Source of the DNA: Clostridiales bacterium
GTDB lineage: Bacteria; Bacillota; Clostridia; Saccharofermentanales; Saccharofermentanaceae
Length of the DNA: 64,000 nt
Direction of reading: 5' to 3'
NCBI GenBank assembly: GCA_017427465.1
Contig: JAFRST010000027.1
Location: 62,001 to 126,000 of the forward strand
Part shown: piece after piece, positions 56,471 through 64,000 of the stretch
Position numbering within the stretch: position 1 is the stretch's first letter
How the letters are laid out: every line of letters starts with the position of its first letter
The notes under the pieces: generated by a model
Database searches by the model: none
Seen by the model: only the letters and a program-made list of their open reading frames with translations
Told to the model about the DNA's origin: nothing
Program-made: the position numbers and the translations under genes

Positions 56471-56935
56471 ATGAACTTTCTTGTACAGATATTTACCAAC
56501 AGAATACTGCTAGTCGGTCTTGCATCCTGGTTTTTGGCCCAGGTGTTTAAGATGATCAGCAATTTCCTGTTGACTAAGAAATTCAGCATAGAGAGACTTT
56601 TCGGTGACGGCGGTATGCCGAGCGGCCATACGGCAACTGTTGTTTCTGTAGCAACTGCGACAGGCCTTTATGAAGGCTTTGGCTCTGCTTACTTTGCTGT
56701 TGCCGCGATACTTGCGATCATAGTTATGCACGATGCCACGAACGTCAGATACCAGGCAGGCAAGCAGGCTGCGCTTCTTAACGTCATGGCAGAGACATTC
56801 GAGAAGATCACCGGCGCGGATCTTCCTAATGAAGAGAAGCTCAAGGAACTTCTCGGCCACACTCCGTTACAGGTTGCAGCAGGCTTTATCTTAGGCGTCT
56901 GCACTGCGATCGGTATGTATTTGATTTTCGGATAA
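56471..56935 (+). CDS. Divergent PAP2 family membrane protein (DUF212, YuiD-like)
   Basis: 154 residues, four to five helices. The GGMPSGHTATVVSVATA segment is the PAP2-like phosphatase motif and MHDATNVRYQAGKQA is conserved in the YuiD family. Probably a lipid-phosphate phosphatase in the membrane, substrate unknown. AAGGGAAAAGC precedes the ATG. Confidence 0.88.
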   Translation: MNFLVQIFTNRILLVGLASWFLAQVFKMISNFLLTKKFSIERLFGDGGMPSGHTATVVSVATATGLYEGFGSAYFAVAAILAIIVMHDATNVRYQAGKQAALLNVMAETFEKITGADLPNEEKLKELLGHTPLQVAAGFILGVCTAIGMYLIFG

Positions 56936-56940
56936 TCTCC

Positions 56941-57630
56941 ATGATTGCCGATGATATCCGTTCTGAATTATTGAAGCACAGGGACCTTAAATACAGGGAC
57001 CTTCAAATAACCACGATCCCTTCAGTCGCATCTGACAGGATCATCGGCGTAAGGACACCTGAGCTCCGTTCTTTGGCCAAGGAATTTGCAAAAAGAGATG
57101 ATGTATTGCTTTTCCTTGAAGACCTTCCGCACAAGCTTTTCGAAGAAGACCAGCTCCATGCTTTTATCCTCTCCGGCATGAAGGATGCGGATGAATGCAT
57201 AAAGCTCGTTGATAAGTTCCTTCCTTACGTTGATAACTGGGCTACTTGTGACCAGATGTCGCCTAAGATCTTCAAGAAGAATAAGAAGCTTCTGCTCGAA
57301 TACATTAATACCTGGATCAAGTCAGATAAGACTTACGTTAAAAGGTTTGCAATAGGCATGCTCATGGAGCATTTCCTTGATGAGGATTTCAAGCCTTCTT
57401 ATCTTGCCAAGGTCGCGAAAATCCGTTCCGATGAATACTACGTTAACATGATGACCGCCTGGTATTTTGCTACGGCACTCGCAAAGCAATATGATCTTGC
57501 ACTGCCCTTTATAGAGGAGCAAAAACTTGATAAATGGACACATAACAAATCGATCCAAAAAGCAGTTGAGAGTTACCGGATTACACCCGAACAGAAAGAA
57601 TATCTCAAGACATTGAGAAGAAAGGCATGA
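56941..57630 (+). CDS. DNA alkylation repair protein (AlkD-like HEAT-repeat)
   Basis: 229 residues, all-helical. RIIGVRTPELRSLAKEFAK, DNWATCDQM and the helical repeats (VKRFAIGMLMEHF, YYVNMMTAWYFATALAKQYDLALPFIE) match the AlkD/DNA_alkylation family. It excises bulky or cationic alkylated bases without base flipping in studied members. It starts 5 bases after the upstream stop codon and ends 4 bases before the next start. Confidence 0.9.
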   Translation: MIADDIRSELLKHRDLKYRDLQITTIPSVASDRIIGVRTPELRSLAKEFAKRDDVLLFLEDLPHKLFEEDQLHAFILSGMKDADECIKLVDKFLPYVDNWATCDQMSPKIFKKNKKLLLEYINTWIKSDKTYVKRFAIGMLMEHFLDEDFKPSYLAKVAKIRSDEYYVNMMTAWYFATALAKQYDLALPFIEEQKLDKWTHNKSIQKAVESYRITPEQKEYLKTLRRKA

Positions 57631-57634
57631 AGCC

Positions 57635-58549
57635 ATGATCTATACAGTTACACTTAATCCCGCAGTTGATGTCAGCCTTCATGTTAAGGACGGACTTATG
57701 CCCGGCAGTATCAACAAGTCGTACGGCGTCAGGACCGATCCCGGCGGCAAGGGCATCAATGTATCCAAAACACTTAAAGTGTTGGGAAAGAAATCCGTTA
57801 TCTGCATCGGCGTATGCGGCGATGACGGAGACAGGCTCCTTCGTATGCTCGATAACATCGGAGCTGAAGTCATCAGTGTCAGATATCCTTCCGGCAATAC
57901 CAGGATCAACGTTAAGATCACAGGTGAGAACGGAGTAACTACTGACATTAACGGAGAAGGCCCTTTGTATGACAAAGACACGATCGTTAATCTTACCGCA
58001 CTTATCAGGGAGAGACTTACAGACGGTGACACTGTCGTGATTTCAGGCAGACCTCCTCTGGGAGCCCCTGCAGATATCTATGCGGATCTTATCAAGAGCT
58101 TCAGTGAAATCTCCGGAGTCAAGGTAATACTTGATGCTTCAGACAGATATCTTATCGAAGGCCTTTTTGCAAAGCCTTATGCCGTTAAGCCGACGTGTGA
58201 AGAGCTCGAGATCGATAACGATTCCGACAGCGCTAAGAGTGAGGCTAGTGAGATAATTCTGCGCGGAGTAAAGCGCTGTCTCATCTCCATGGGAAGTGTT
58301 GGAGCAGTCTATGCAAGTTCTGATCATGAAGCTGTCTACTCCAGAGCGCTCGATGTTAAGGCGAACTGCACCACCGGCTGTGGAGACGCAATGACAGCAG
58401 GTCTTGCGTACGCTGCAGAAGAAGGTCTGTCATCTGATGAGACTTTCAGACTCTGCATGGCCTTGGCAGGTGCCGAAGCTGAGACGGAAGGAACGAATCC
58501 GCCTTCGAAAGAACGTGTATCGGAATTGCTGGACAGTTTCCCGATTTGA
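57635..58549 (+). CDS. 1-phosphofructokinase family (PfkB) kinase
   Basis: 304 residues. TLNPAVDVSLHV at the start, DPGGKGINVSKTLKVLG (substrate site) and TGCGDAMTAGLAYA with the catalytic Asp in place of the usual GAGDS. Closest in plan to 1-phosphofructokinase (FruK) or tagatose-6-phosphate kinase (LacC). No fru transporter or regulator is adjacent, so the substrate is open; tagatose use would be interesting given the galactose genes but those use the Leloir pathway. Confidence 0.85.
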   Translation: MIYTVTLNPAVDVSLHVKDGLMPGSINKSYGVRTDPGGKGINVSKTLKVLGKKSVICIGVCGDDGDRLLRMLDNIGAEVISVRYPSGNTRINVKITGENGVTTDINGEGPLYDKDTIVNLTALIRERLTDGDTVVISGRPPLGAPADIYADLIKSFSEISGVKVILDASDRYLIEGLFAKPYAVKPTCEELEIDNDSDSAKSEASEIILRGVKRCLISMGSVGAVYASSDHEAVYSRALDVKANCTTGCGDAMTAGLAYAAEEGLSSDETFRLCMALAGAEAETEGTNPPSKERVSELLDSFPI

Positions 58550-58581
58550 GGACAACCGGACGAACCCGCATTGCATTATAA

Positions 58582-58593
58582 GAACAAATGTTC
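58582..58593. promoter_or_regulatory. LexA (SOS) box upstream of uvrB
   Basis: GAAC-AAAT-GTTC, matching the clostridial/Bacillus LexA consensus GAAC-N4-GTTC, 53 bases before the uvrB ATG and adjacent to a TATAAG -10-like sequence at 58576-58581. Confidence 0.8.
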
Positions 58594-58645
58594 CATAATT
58601 GATTCAGAAGACCAATCCTTTTGAAAGCAGCGAGATACACGATCT

Positions 58646-60664
58646 ATGTTTAAACTTGTTTCGGATTTTAAGCCCTCAGGTGACCAGCCTGAAGCGATAA
58701 ACACCCTTGTACAGGGCATTAAGGATGGGATGAAGGCCCAGACCCTTCTTGGTGTTACCGGTTCGGGTAAGACTTTCACGATGGCAAACATCATAGAGAA
58801 GGTCCAGAGACCTACGCTTGTCCTCGCACATAATAAGACGCTGGCAGGCCAGCTTTATGCAGAGTTCAAGGAACTGTTCCCCGAGAATGCCGTAGAGTAC
58901 TTCATCTCATACTACGATTACTATCAGCCTGAAGCATATATTGCCGCAACGGATACATACATCGAGAAGGACTCATCTATCAATGATGAGATCGACCGTA
59001 TGCGCCACGAAGCTACCAAGTCGCTTCTTACGAGAGACGATGTCATCATCGTAGCATCCGTCTCCTGCATCTACGGTATCGGTGAGAAGGATGATTATCT
59101 CGCACTTGCACTCATGCTCGAGACAGGCCTTGAGATCCCTATGGATGTCGTTATGGCTCAGCTCATCAACATGCAGTATTCGCGCAATGATTTTGATCTT
59201 CAGAGAGGTACTTTCAGAAGGAAGGGCGACGTTATCGATATCTGGACACCGGATTCCGAACACACGCTTACGAGGATCAGTTTTTTCGGTGACGAGATAG
59301 ATAAGATCAGTTATGTTGATGCGATCACAGGTAAGACTGAGTATACAAAAGATTTTATCGAGCTGTTTCCTGCCTCTCACTACGCTACCGGCAGGGCCAA
59401 GCTCAATAAGGCAATAGACAGGATCGAGGCCGAGCTTGAAGTAAGACTTAAAGAATTAAGAGATGCAGGTGACATGATCGCCGCGTACCGCCTTGAGCAG
59501 CGCACCCGCTACGATATGGACATGTTAAGGGAGACGGGCTTTTGTAAGGGCATTGAGAATTATTCTAGGCACATTGCAGGAAGAGAAGAGGGTGAACCTC
59601 CTTGTACATTAATGGACTTCTTCCCGGAGGATTTCCTGCTGTTCATAGACGAGTCCCACCAGACTATTCCTCAGGTCGGTGCCATGTATAACGGCGACAG
59701 ATCAAGAAAAGAGATGCTCGTCCGGTACGGCTTCAGACTTCCTTCGGCATTCGATAACAGACCTCTGAAGTTTGCCGAGTTTGAGCAGCGCATGGGCCAG
59801 ACTGTTTTCGTCAGCGCCACACCTGCGGACTATGAGAAGGAACACAGTGAGCAGATCGTTGAGCAGATGATCAGGCCTACGGGACTTCTTGAGCCTGAGA
59901 TCTTCATACGTCCTGTTGAAGGACAGATCGAAGATATCCTTGCTATGCTTAAGGAACAGAAGAAGACAGGCGATAAGAGCCTCATCATGACGCTCACCAA
60001 GCGAATGGCAGAAGACCTTACAGACTTCCTTAAGAAGGAGAATATCAGGGTCACATATCTGCACTCTGACATTAAGGCCGTAGAGCGTATGCAGATCCTG
60101 AATCAGTTAAGAAATGACGAGATCGACGTTATCGTCGGAATCAATCTCTTAAGGGAGGGTATCGACCTTCCGGAAGTATCGCTCCTCATGATTCTGGATG
60201 CGGATAAGGAAGGCTTCTTAAGATCCGAGAGATCGCTTATTCAGATTATCGGACGATGCGCCCGTAATGATCATGGCAGGGTCGTTCTCTATGCTGATGA
60301 AGTGACCGATTCCATGATGAACGCCGTATCTGAGACCAACCGCAGAAGGAAGATCCAGGAAGAGTACAATAGAGTAAACGGCATTACTCCTAAGACCGTT
60401 AAGAAGGCCGTAAGAGACGTCTTCGATATCGTTGCCGAGAGCAGTAAAGATTCTTCCGGCAAGGGAAGAGGCAAGTCCGGCAAGACCGGAGGCATCGATG
60501 CTGCAAGACTTATCAACGAAGGCGTATCGGGCGGAACCGAAGAAGAGAACAACAAGCTTATCGATAAGCTTACGATAGAGATGACCAAGGCTGCCAAGGA
60601 ACTTGATTTTGAGAGGGCAGCCGAGATAAGAGACATAATCATCGAGCTCAAGGGGAAGAAATAA
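58646..60664 (+). CDS. uvrB: Excinuclease ABC subunit B
   Basis: 672 residues. Walker A GVTGSGKT near residue 38, beta-hairpin YYDYYQPEAYI, DESHQ box, helicase motifs V-VI (LREGIDLPEVSLLMILDAD, QIIGRCAR) and a C-terminal UVR motif (MTKAAKELDFERAAEIRD). Damage verification in nucleotide excision repair. Preceded by a LexA box; its TAATG stop couples it to dnaE. Confidence 0.98.
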   Translation: MFKLVSDFKPSGDQPEAINTLVQGIKDGMKAQTLLGVTGSGKTFTMANIIEKVQRPTLVLAHNKTLAGQLYAEFKELFPENAVEYFISYYDYYQPEAYIAATDTYIEKDSSINDEIDRMRHEATKSLLTRDDVIIVASVSCIYGIGEKDDYLALALMLETGLEIPMDVVMAQLINMQYSRNDFDLQRGTFRRKGDVIDIWTPDSEHTLTRISFFGDEIDKISYVDAITGKTEYTKDFIELFPASHYATGRAKLNKAIDRIEAELEVRLKELRDAGDMIAAYRLEQRTRYDMDMLRETGFCKGIENYSRHIAGREEGEPPCTLMDFFPEDFLLFIDESHQTIPQVGAMYNGDRSRKEMLVRYGFRLPSAFDNRPLKFAEFEQRMGQTVFVSATPADYEKEHSEQIVEQMIRPTGLLEPEIFIRPVEGQIEDILAMLKEQKKTGDKSLIMTLTKRMAEDLTDFLKKENIRVTYLHSDIKAVERMQILNQLRNDEIDVIVGINLLREGIDLPEVSLLMILDADKEGFLRSERSLIQIIGRCARNDHGRVVLYADEVTDSMMNAVSETNRRRKIQEEYNRVNGITPKTVKKAVRDVFDIVAESSKDSSGKGRGKSGKTGGIDAARLINEGVSGGTEEENNKLIDKLTIEMTKAAKELDFERAAEIRDIIIELKGKK

Positions 60665-63600
60665 TGGCAGGCTTTTGTCACTTACATCTTCATACCGAAT
60701 ATAGTCTTTTGGACGGCGCCATAAAGATCAAGGATCTCGCTCAAAGACTTAAGGATATGGGCATGACCTCATGCGCCATCACCGATCACGGTGTTATGTA
60801 CGGAGCTGTCTCTTTCTACCGCGAGATGAAGGCCAACGGCATCCATCCCGTAATAGGGTGTGAGGTCTATGTTGCTCCGGGCTCGAGATTCGACAAAACA
60901 GCCGTCCCCGGCAGGGAAGATAAGTACTACAATCACCTGATACTTCTAGCCAAGAACAATCAGGGCCTTGCAAATCTCAACAGGCTTGTATCCGCAGGAT
61001 TTATGGAAGGCTTTTACAGGCGCCCCAGGATTGATGAAGAACTCCTTGAGAAATGGCATGACGGATTGATTTGTCTTTCCGCTTGTGTCGCAGGAAAAGT
61101 CCCGTCTCTGATCCTGTCAGGGGAGACAGAGAAAGCAGCCCAGACTGCATTGTGGTATGACAAGCTCTTCGGCAGAGGCAATTACTATCTAGAGATACAG
61201 GCCAACACTACGCCTGAACAGGCTAAGGTTAATGCCGCGCTCGTTAAGCTTTCAAACGAGACAGGTATTCCTCTCGTAGCTACTAATGACTGCCATTACC
61301 TTCTGAAGGATGACTACGAAGCGCAGGATATCCTTCTTTGTATTTCCACTGCTGCCCGCATCGATGACGAGAACAGGATACGAATGTCCTGCAATGAGTT
61401 CTATGTTAAGTCTGAGACGGAGATGAGGCGTTTCTTCCCTGAACTTCCGGAGGCTGTTGAGAACACCGGCAAGATCGCTGAAATGTGCAATGCCGAATAT
61501 GATTTTGAGACCATTCATCTTCCTGTTTATGATGTTCCTGAAGGATATGCCAGTCACGCGGATTATTTATCAGACCTGACATATAAGGGGCTTGAGAAGA
61601 GGTTTGAGGTAACGCCTCCCACCGGTAATGCCGAAGATTATATGAAGCGCGCAGAGTATGAGTTATCAGTCATCAACAGCATGGGCTATACCGACTACTA
61701 TCTCATCGTTTGGGACTTCATTAACTATGCTAAAACGCATGATGTTACTGTAGGCCCTGGAAGAGGCTCGGGTGCGGGTTCACTGGTCGCATATGCGGTC
61801 GGTATTACCGACATCGATCCGATAAGATACGGACTTGTTTTCGAGAGATTCCTTAACTCTGAACGAGTATCGATGCCTGACTTTGACGTTGACTTCAACG
61901 ATGAAAGAAGACAGATCGCAATAGATTACGTTACCGCAAAATACGGCAAGACAAGAGTCGCTCACGTTATTACTTTCGGTACGCTCGCGGCAAGGCAGGC
62001 GGTAAAAGATGTCGCCAGGGTCCTTAACATGCCTATCGCGCAGAGCAATAAGCTTACGAAGATGATCCCGTTCTCTATAGGAATGAACTTGAAGCAGGCA
62101 TTGGAGATCAGCACCGAATTCAAGGAAGCTTACGATACCGATCCTGAAGCGCACAAAGTAATCGATATGGCGATGCGCGTTGAAGGGCTTCCCCGTAATG
62201 CGGGAACGCACGCGGCGGGAATAATCATATCAGGTAAAGACATTACGGATATCGCGCCTCTTGCGGTCAATGACGATACGGTCGCCGTGCAGTTTGCTAA
62301 AGCAGATGTGGAGAGCATCGGACTTCTCAAGTTCGACTTCTTAGGACTCAGAACACTTACTGTTCTGCAGGACTGTGTCGAGCTCGTTAAGAGCAACTAC
62401 GGCAAGACAATAGATCTCGACAGGATACCGCTAGACGATCCCGAGATCTTTAAGATGATAGGGCGCGGTGAGACAGTCGGCATATTCCAGCTTGAAAGCC
62501 GCGGAATGACTTCGTTCATGAAGCAGTTAGAACCGGGCAGCCTTGAAGATATCATCGCGGGCATATCACTTTACAGACCCGGACCTATGGACCAGATCCC
62601 GAAATATGTTGACTGCAAGAAGAACCCTTCACACATTACCTATGACCATCCGCTCTTAGAGCCCATCCTTAACGTCACTTACGGGTGTGCTATTTATCAG
62701 GAGCAGGTAATGCAGATCGTAAGAGATCTTGCAGGTTTCTCCATGGGCCAGTCCGATAACATCAGACGTGCCATGAGCAAGAAGAAAAAGTCGATAATGG
62801 AGAATTACCGTAATCTCTTCATGTACGGCGGTACAGATGACAAGGGACGACATGTCGACGGCTGTATCAAGAGAGGTGTGCCTGAGAATATAGCAGCTAA
62901 GATCTTCGATGATGTAGCGGGATTTGCCGGATATGCATTTAACAAGTCTCATGCTGCCTGTTATGCGGTAGTAGGTTATTGGACTGCTTACTTCAAGTGC
63001 TATTATCCGACCGAGTTTATGGCAGCTACGCTTAATTCTTTCAGGAACGATCTTGGCAAGGCTTCGTACTATATTTCATGTTGTTCGGCGATGGGCATTG
63101 AAGTGCTTCCGCCTGACATTAACAAGAGCCGTGAGCGCTTTACTACAGAAGGCGACCGCAGGATAAGGATCGGTCTGTCGGTTATCAAGAATGTCGGCGA
63201 AGGTGCCGTCCTTGATATATTGAGTGACCGCGATAAGAACGGTGAGTATAAGTCTTTTGAAGACTTCGTAGTCAGAGCTGCCAAAATTGGTGTAAAAAAG
63301 CCTGTGGCAGAGTCTCTGATACTGGCTTCATGTATGGACTCGTTCGGGCTTACGAGAGCGCAGATGACAGCATGCGTTCAGACTGAACTGGAGAAGCTGG
63401 CGCATGAAGAGAGCAGGAATATCGAAGGCCAGTTATCTCTCTTTGATTTCGGTGATTCGGCTGATACCGGAGCTTCGATATTTATCCCTGATATTCCTGA
63501 GTATTCGGATGCGCAAAAACTCGGTTATGAGAAAGAGATGGTAGGCATCTATCTTTCAGGAAATCCGTTGGCTTCTTATACCAAGCTAATGTCTGAAGTG

Positions 63601-64000
63601 GCCACGTTCGACATGTCAGAAGCATCCGATATTCTTGCGCTTTCAGGAAGCGATGCTTTAGACGATAACAAGCAGGTCGCTATGTGCGGAATGGTAACGG
63701 ACAAGAAGAACGGTTATACGAAGAAAAAGACCATGATGAGCACCATCGGATGCGAAGACTTAAGCGGCGCATTTGAAGTGCTTCTCTTCGGAAAGAAATT
63801 CGATGAGTATAACAGGGTCGTTGAGAAGAATAAGCCTTATATCTTTATCGGCAGAAGACAGATGAGAGAAGGCGGCGAGTTGTCTTTGTTTGTAGACAGC
63901 TGCTATGAGTTGTCTGACGCGCCGGGTCTGTTGAGCATGATACGTAATGACAGGGCATACCAGACCGCATTAAGGGAAAGAGACGGAGTGCAGATGGCAA
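60664..64000 (+). CDS. dnaE: DNA polymerase III alpha subunit DnaE, 3' end outside the window
   Basis: 1112 residues are visible with no stop. N-terminal PHP domain (FCHLHLHTEYSLLDGA, AITDHGVMYG), polymerase palm with the catalytic aspartates in MPDFDVDFNDERR (about residues 405-412), GPGRGSGAGSLVAYA, GTHAAGIIIS, the tandem helix-hairpin-helix region and an OB domain starting near residue 1000 (VAMCGMVTDKKNGYTKK). Replication or translesion polymerase paired with PolC in Firmicutes. The start overlaps the uvrB stop codon. Confidence 0.97.
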   Translation, partial: MAGFCHLHLHTEYSLLDGAIKIKDLAQRLKDMGMTSCAITDHGVMYGAVSFYREMKANGIHPVIGCEVYVAPGSRFDKTAVPGREDKYYNHLILLAKNNQGLANLNRLVSAGFMEGFYRRPRIDEELLEKWHDGLICLSACVAGKVPSLILSGETEKAAQTALWYDKLFGRGNYYLEIQANTTPEQAKVNAALVKLSNETGIPLVATNDCHYLLKDDYEAQDILLCISTAARIDDENRIRMSCNEFYVKSETEMRRFFPELPEAVENTGKIAEMCNAEYDFETIHLPVYDVPEGYASHADYLSDLTYKGLEKRFEVTPPTGNAEDYMKRAEYELSVINSMGYTDYYLIVWDFINYAKTHDVTVGPGRGSGAGSLVAYAVGITDIDPIRYGLVFERFLNSERVSMPDFDVDFNDERRQIAIDYVTAKYGKTRVAHVITFGTLAARQAVKDVARVLNMPIAQSNKLTKMIPFSIGMNLKQALEISTEFKEAYDTDPEAHKVIDMAMRVEGLPRNAGTHAAGIIISGKDITDIAPLAVNDDTVAVQFAKADVESIGLLKFDFLGLRTLTVLQDCVELVKSNYGKTIDLDRIPLDDPEIFKMIGRGETVGIFQLESRGMTSFMKQLEPGSLEDIIAGISLYRPGPMDQIPKYVDCKKNPSHITYDHPLLEPILNVTYGCAIYQEQVMQIVRDLAGFSMGQSDNIRRAMSKKKKSIMENYRNLFMYGGTDDKGRHVDGCIKRGVPENIAAKIFDDVAGFAGYAFNKSHAACYAVVGYWTAYFKCYYPTEFMAATLNSFRNDLGKASYYISCCSAMGIEVLPPDINKSRERFTTEGDRRIRIGLSVIKNVGEGAVLDILSDRDKNGEYKSFEDFVVRAAKIGVKKPVAESLILASCMDSFGLTRAQMTACVQTELEKLAHEESRNIEGQLSLFDFGDSADTGASIFIPDIPEYSDAQKLGYEKEMVGIYLSGNPLASYTKLMSEVATFDMSEASDILALSGSDALDDNKQVAMCGMVTDKKNGYTKKKTMMSTIGCEDLSGAFEVLLFGKKFDEYNRVVEKNKPYIFIGRRQMREGGELSLFVDSCYELSDAPGLLSMIRNDRAYQTALRERDGVQMA

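Noticed and set aside
1..64000. CRISPR arrays, prophage, insertion sequences, tRNA genes
   Set aside because: No regularly spaced repeats, integrase or transposase motifs, or tRNA-like cloverleaf were seen by eye; tRNAscan and CRISPR-finder runs would settle this.

Overview
The window reads as one chromosomal segment of a low-to-mid GC Gram-positive anaerobe of the class Clostridia. The evidence is the housekeeping gene set: IreB next to RuvX, YqhQ next to PrmC, an L21-Prp-L27-Obg cluster with a cleavable N-terminal extension on L27, a class II (Firmicutes-type) GalT, GPH sugar transport, LexA-type GAAC-N4-GTTC regulation, lipobox lipoproteins and no outer-membrane genes. A lipoprotein GH9-CBM3 cellulase and cytosolic alpha- and beta-galactosidases suggest a plant-fibre habitat such as rumen or gut. 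The exact family cannot be fixed from the sequence; a Saccharofermentans-like or related lineage is a guess. No tRNA, rRNA, CRISPR array, phage or insertion sequence was recognised.

Layout. 1-3.9 kb: 3' end of mtaB, a secreted beta-helix surface protein followed by a 33-aa peptide, then ireB and ruvX. 3.9-9.3 kb: two overlapping DUF1292-type proteins, a CPBP protease coupled to a 1034-aa membrane-anchored multidomain protein, and a convergent DUF4364 regulator. 9.4-14.3 kb: glucose-6-phosphate isomerase, an aconitase-family hydratase and a YitT transporter-like protein. 14.3-20.5 kb: an unknown polytopic membrane protein, a zinc-ribbon protein, a 57-aa protein on the minus strand, and two tandem histidine kinases with one response regulator. 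The first kinase lacks the phosphoacceptor histidine.

20.5-32.2 kb is a galactose regulon. galK-galT (minus) diverge from a TetR regulator whose operon (plus) holds a GT-B-type protein, a GPH transporter with an inserted extracytoplasmic domain, a GH36 alpha-galactosidase and a GH2 beta-galactosidase. Two copies of a GGAAACT / AGTTTCC inverted repeat sit in the divergent intergenic region. It is followed by a HAD phosphatase, a glycerol-1-phosphate dehydrogenase, the GH9 cellulase and an NAD(P)HX epimerase (32.2-37.1 kb). A speculative reading is use of galactosyl-glycerols, the head groups of plant chloroplast lipids.

37.2-47.4 kb: zinc-ribbon membrane protein, leuS (minus), mreB, a Rho factor with a long disordered insert, rpmE with its own promoter and leader hairpin, yqhQ, prmC and a convergent VOC-fold protein. 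47.6-50.1 kb: an ECF sigma / anti-sigma / DUF4097 lipoprotein operon with a recognisable autoregulatory promoter. 50.2-64 kb: YbaK-type deacylase, murC, a membrane protein, the rplU-prp-rpmA-obgE cluster with an L21 leader, a PAP2-like membrane protein, an AlkD-like protein, a PfkB kinase, uvrB with a LexA box, and dnaE running off the end.
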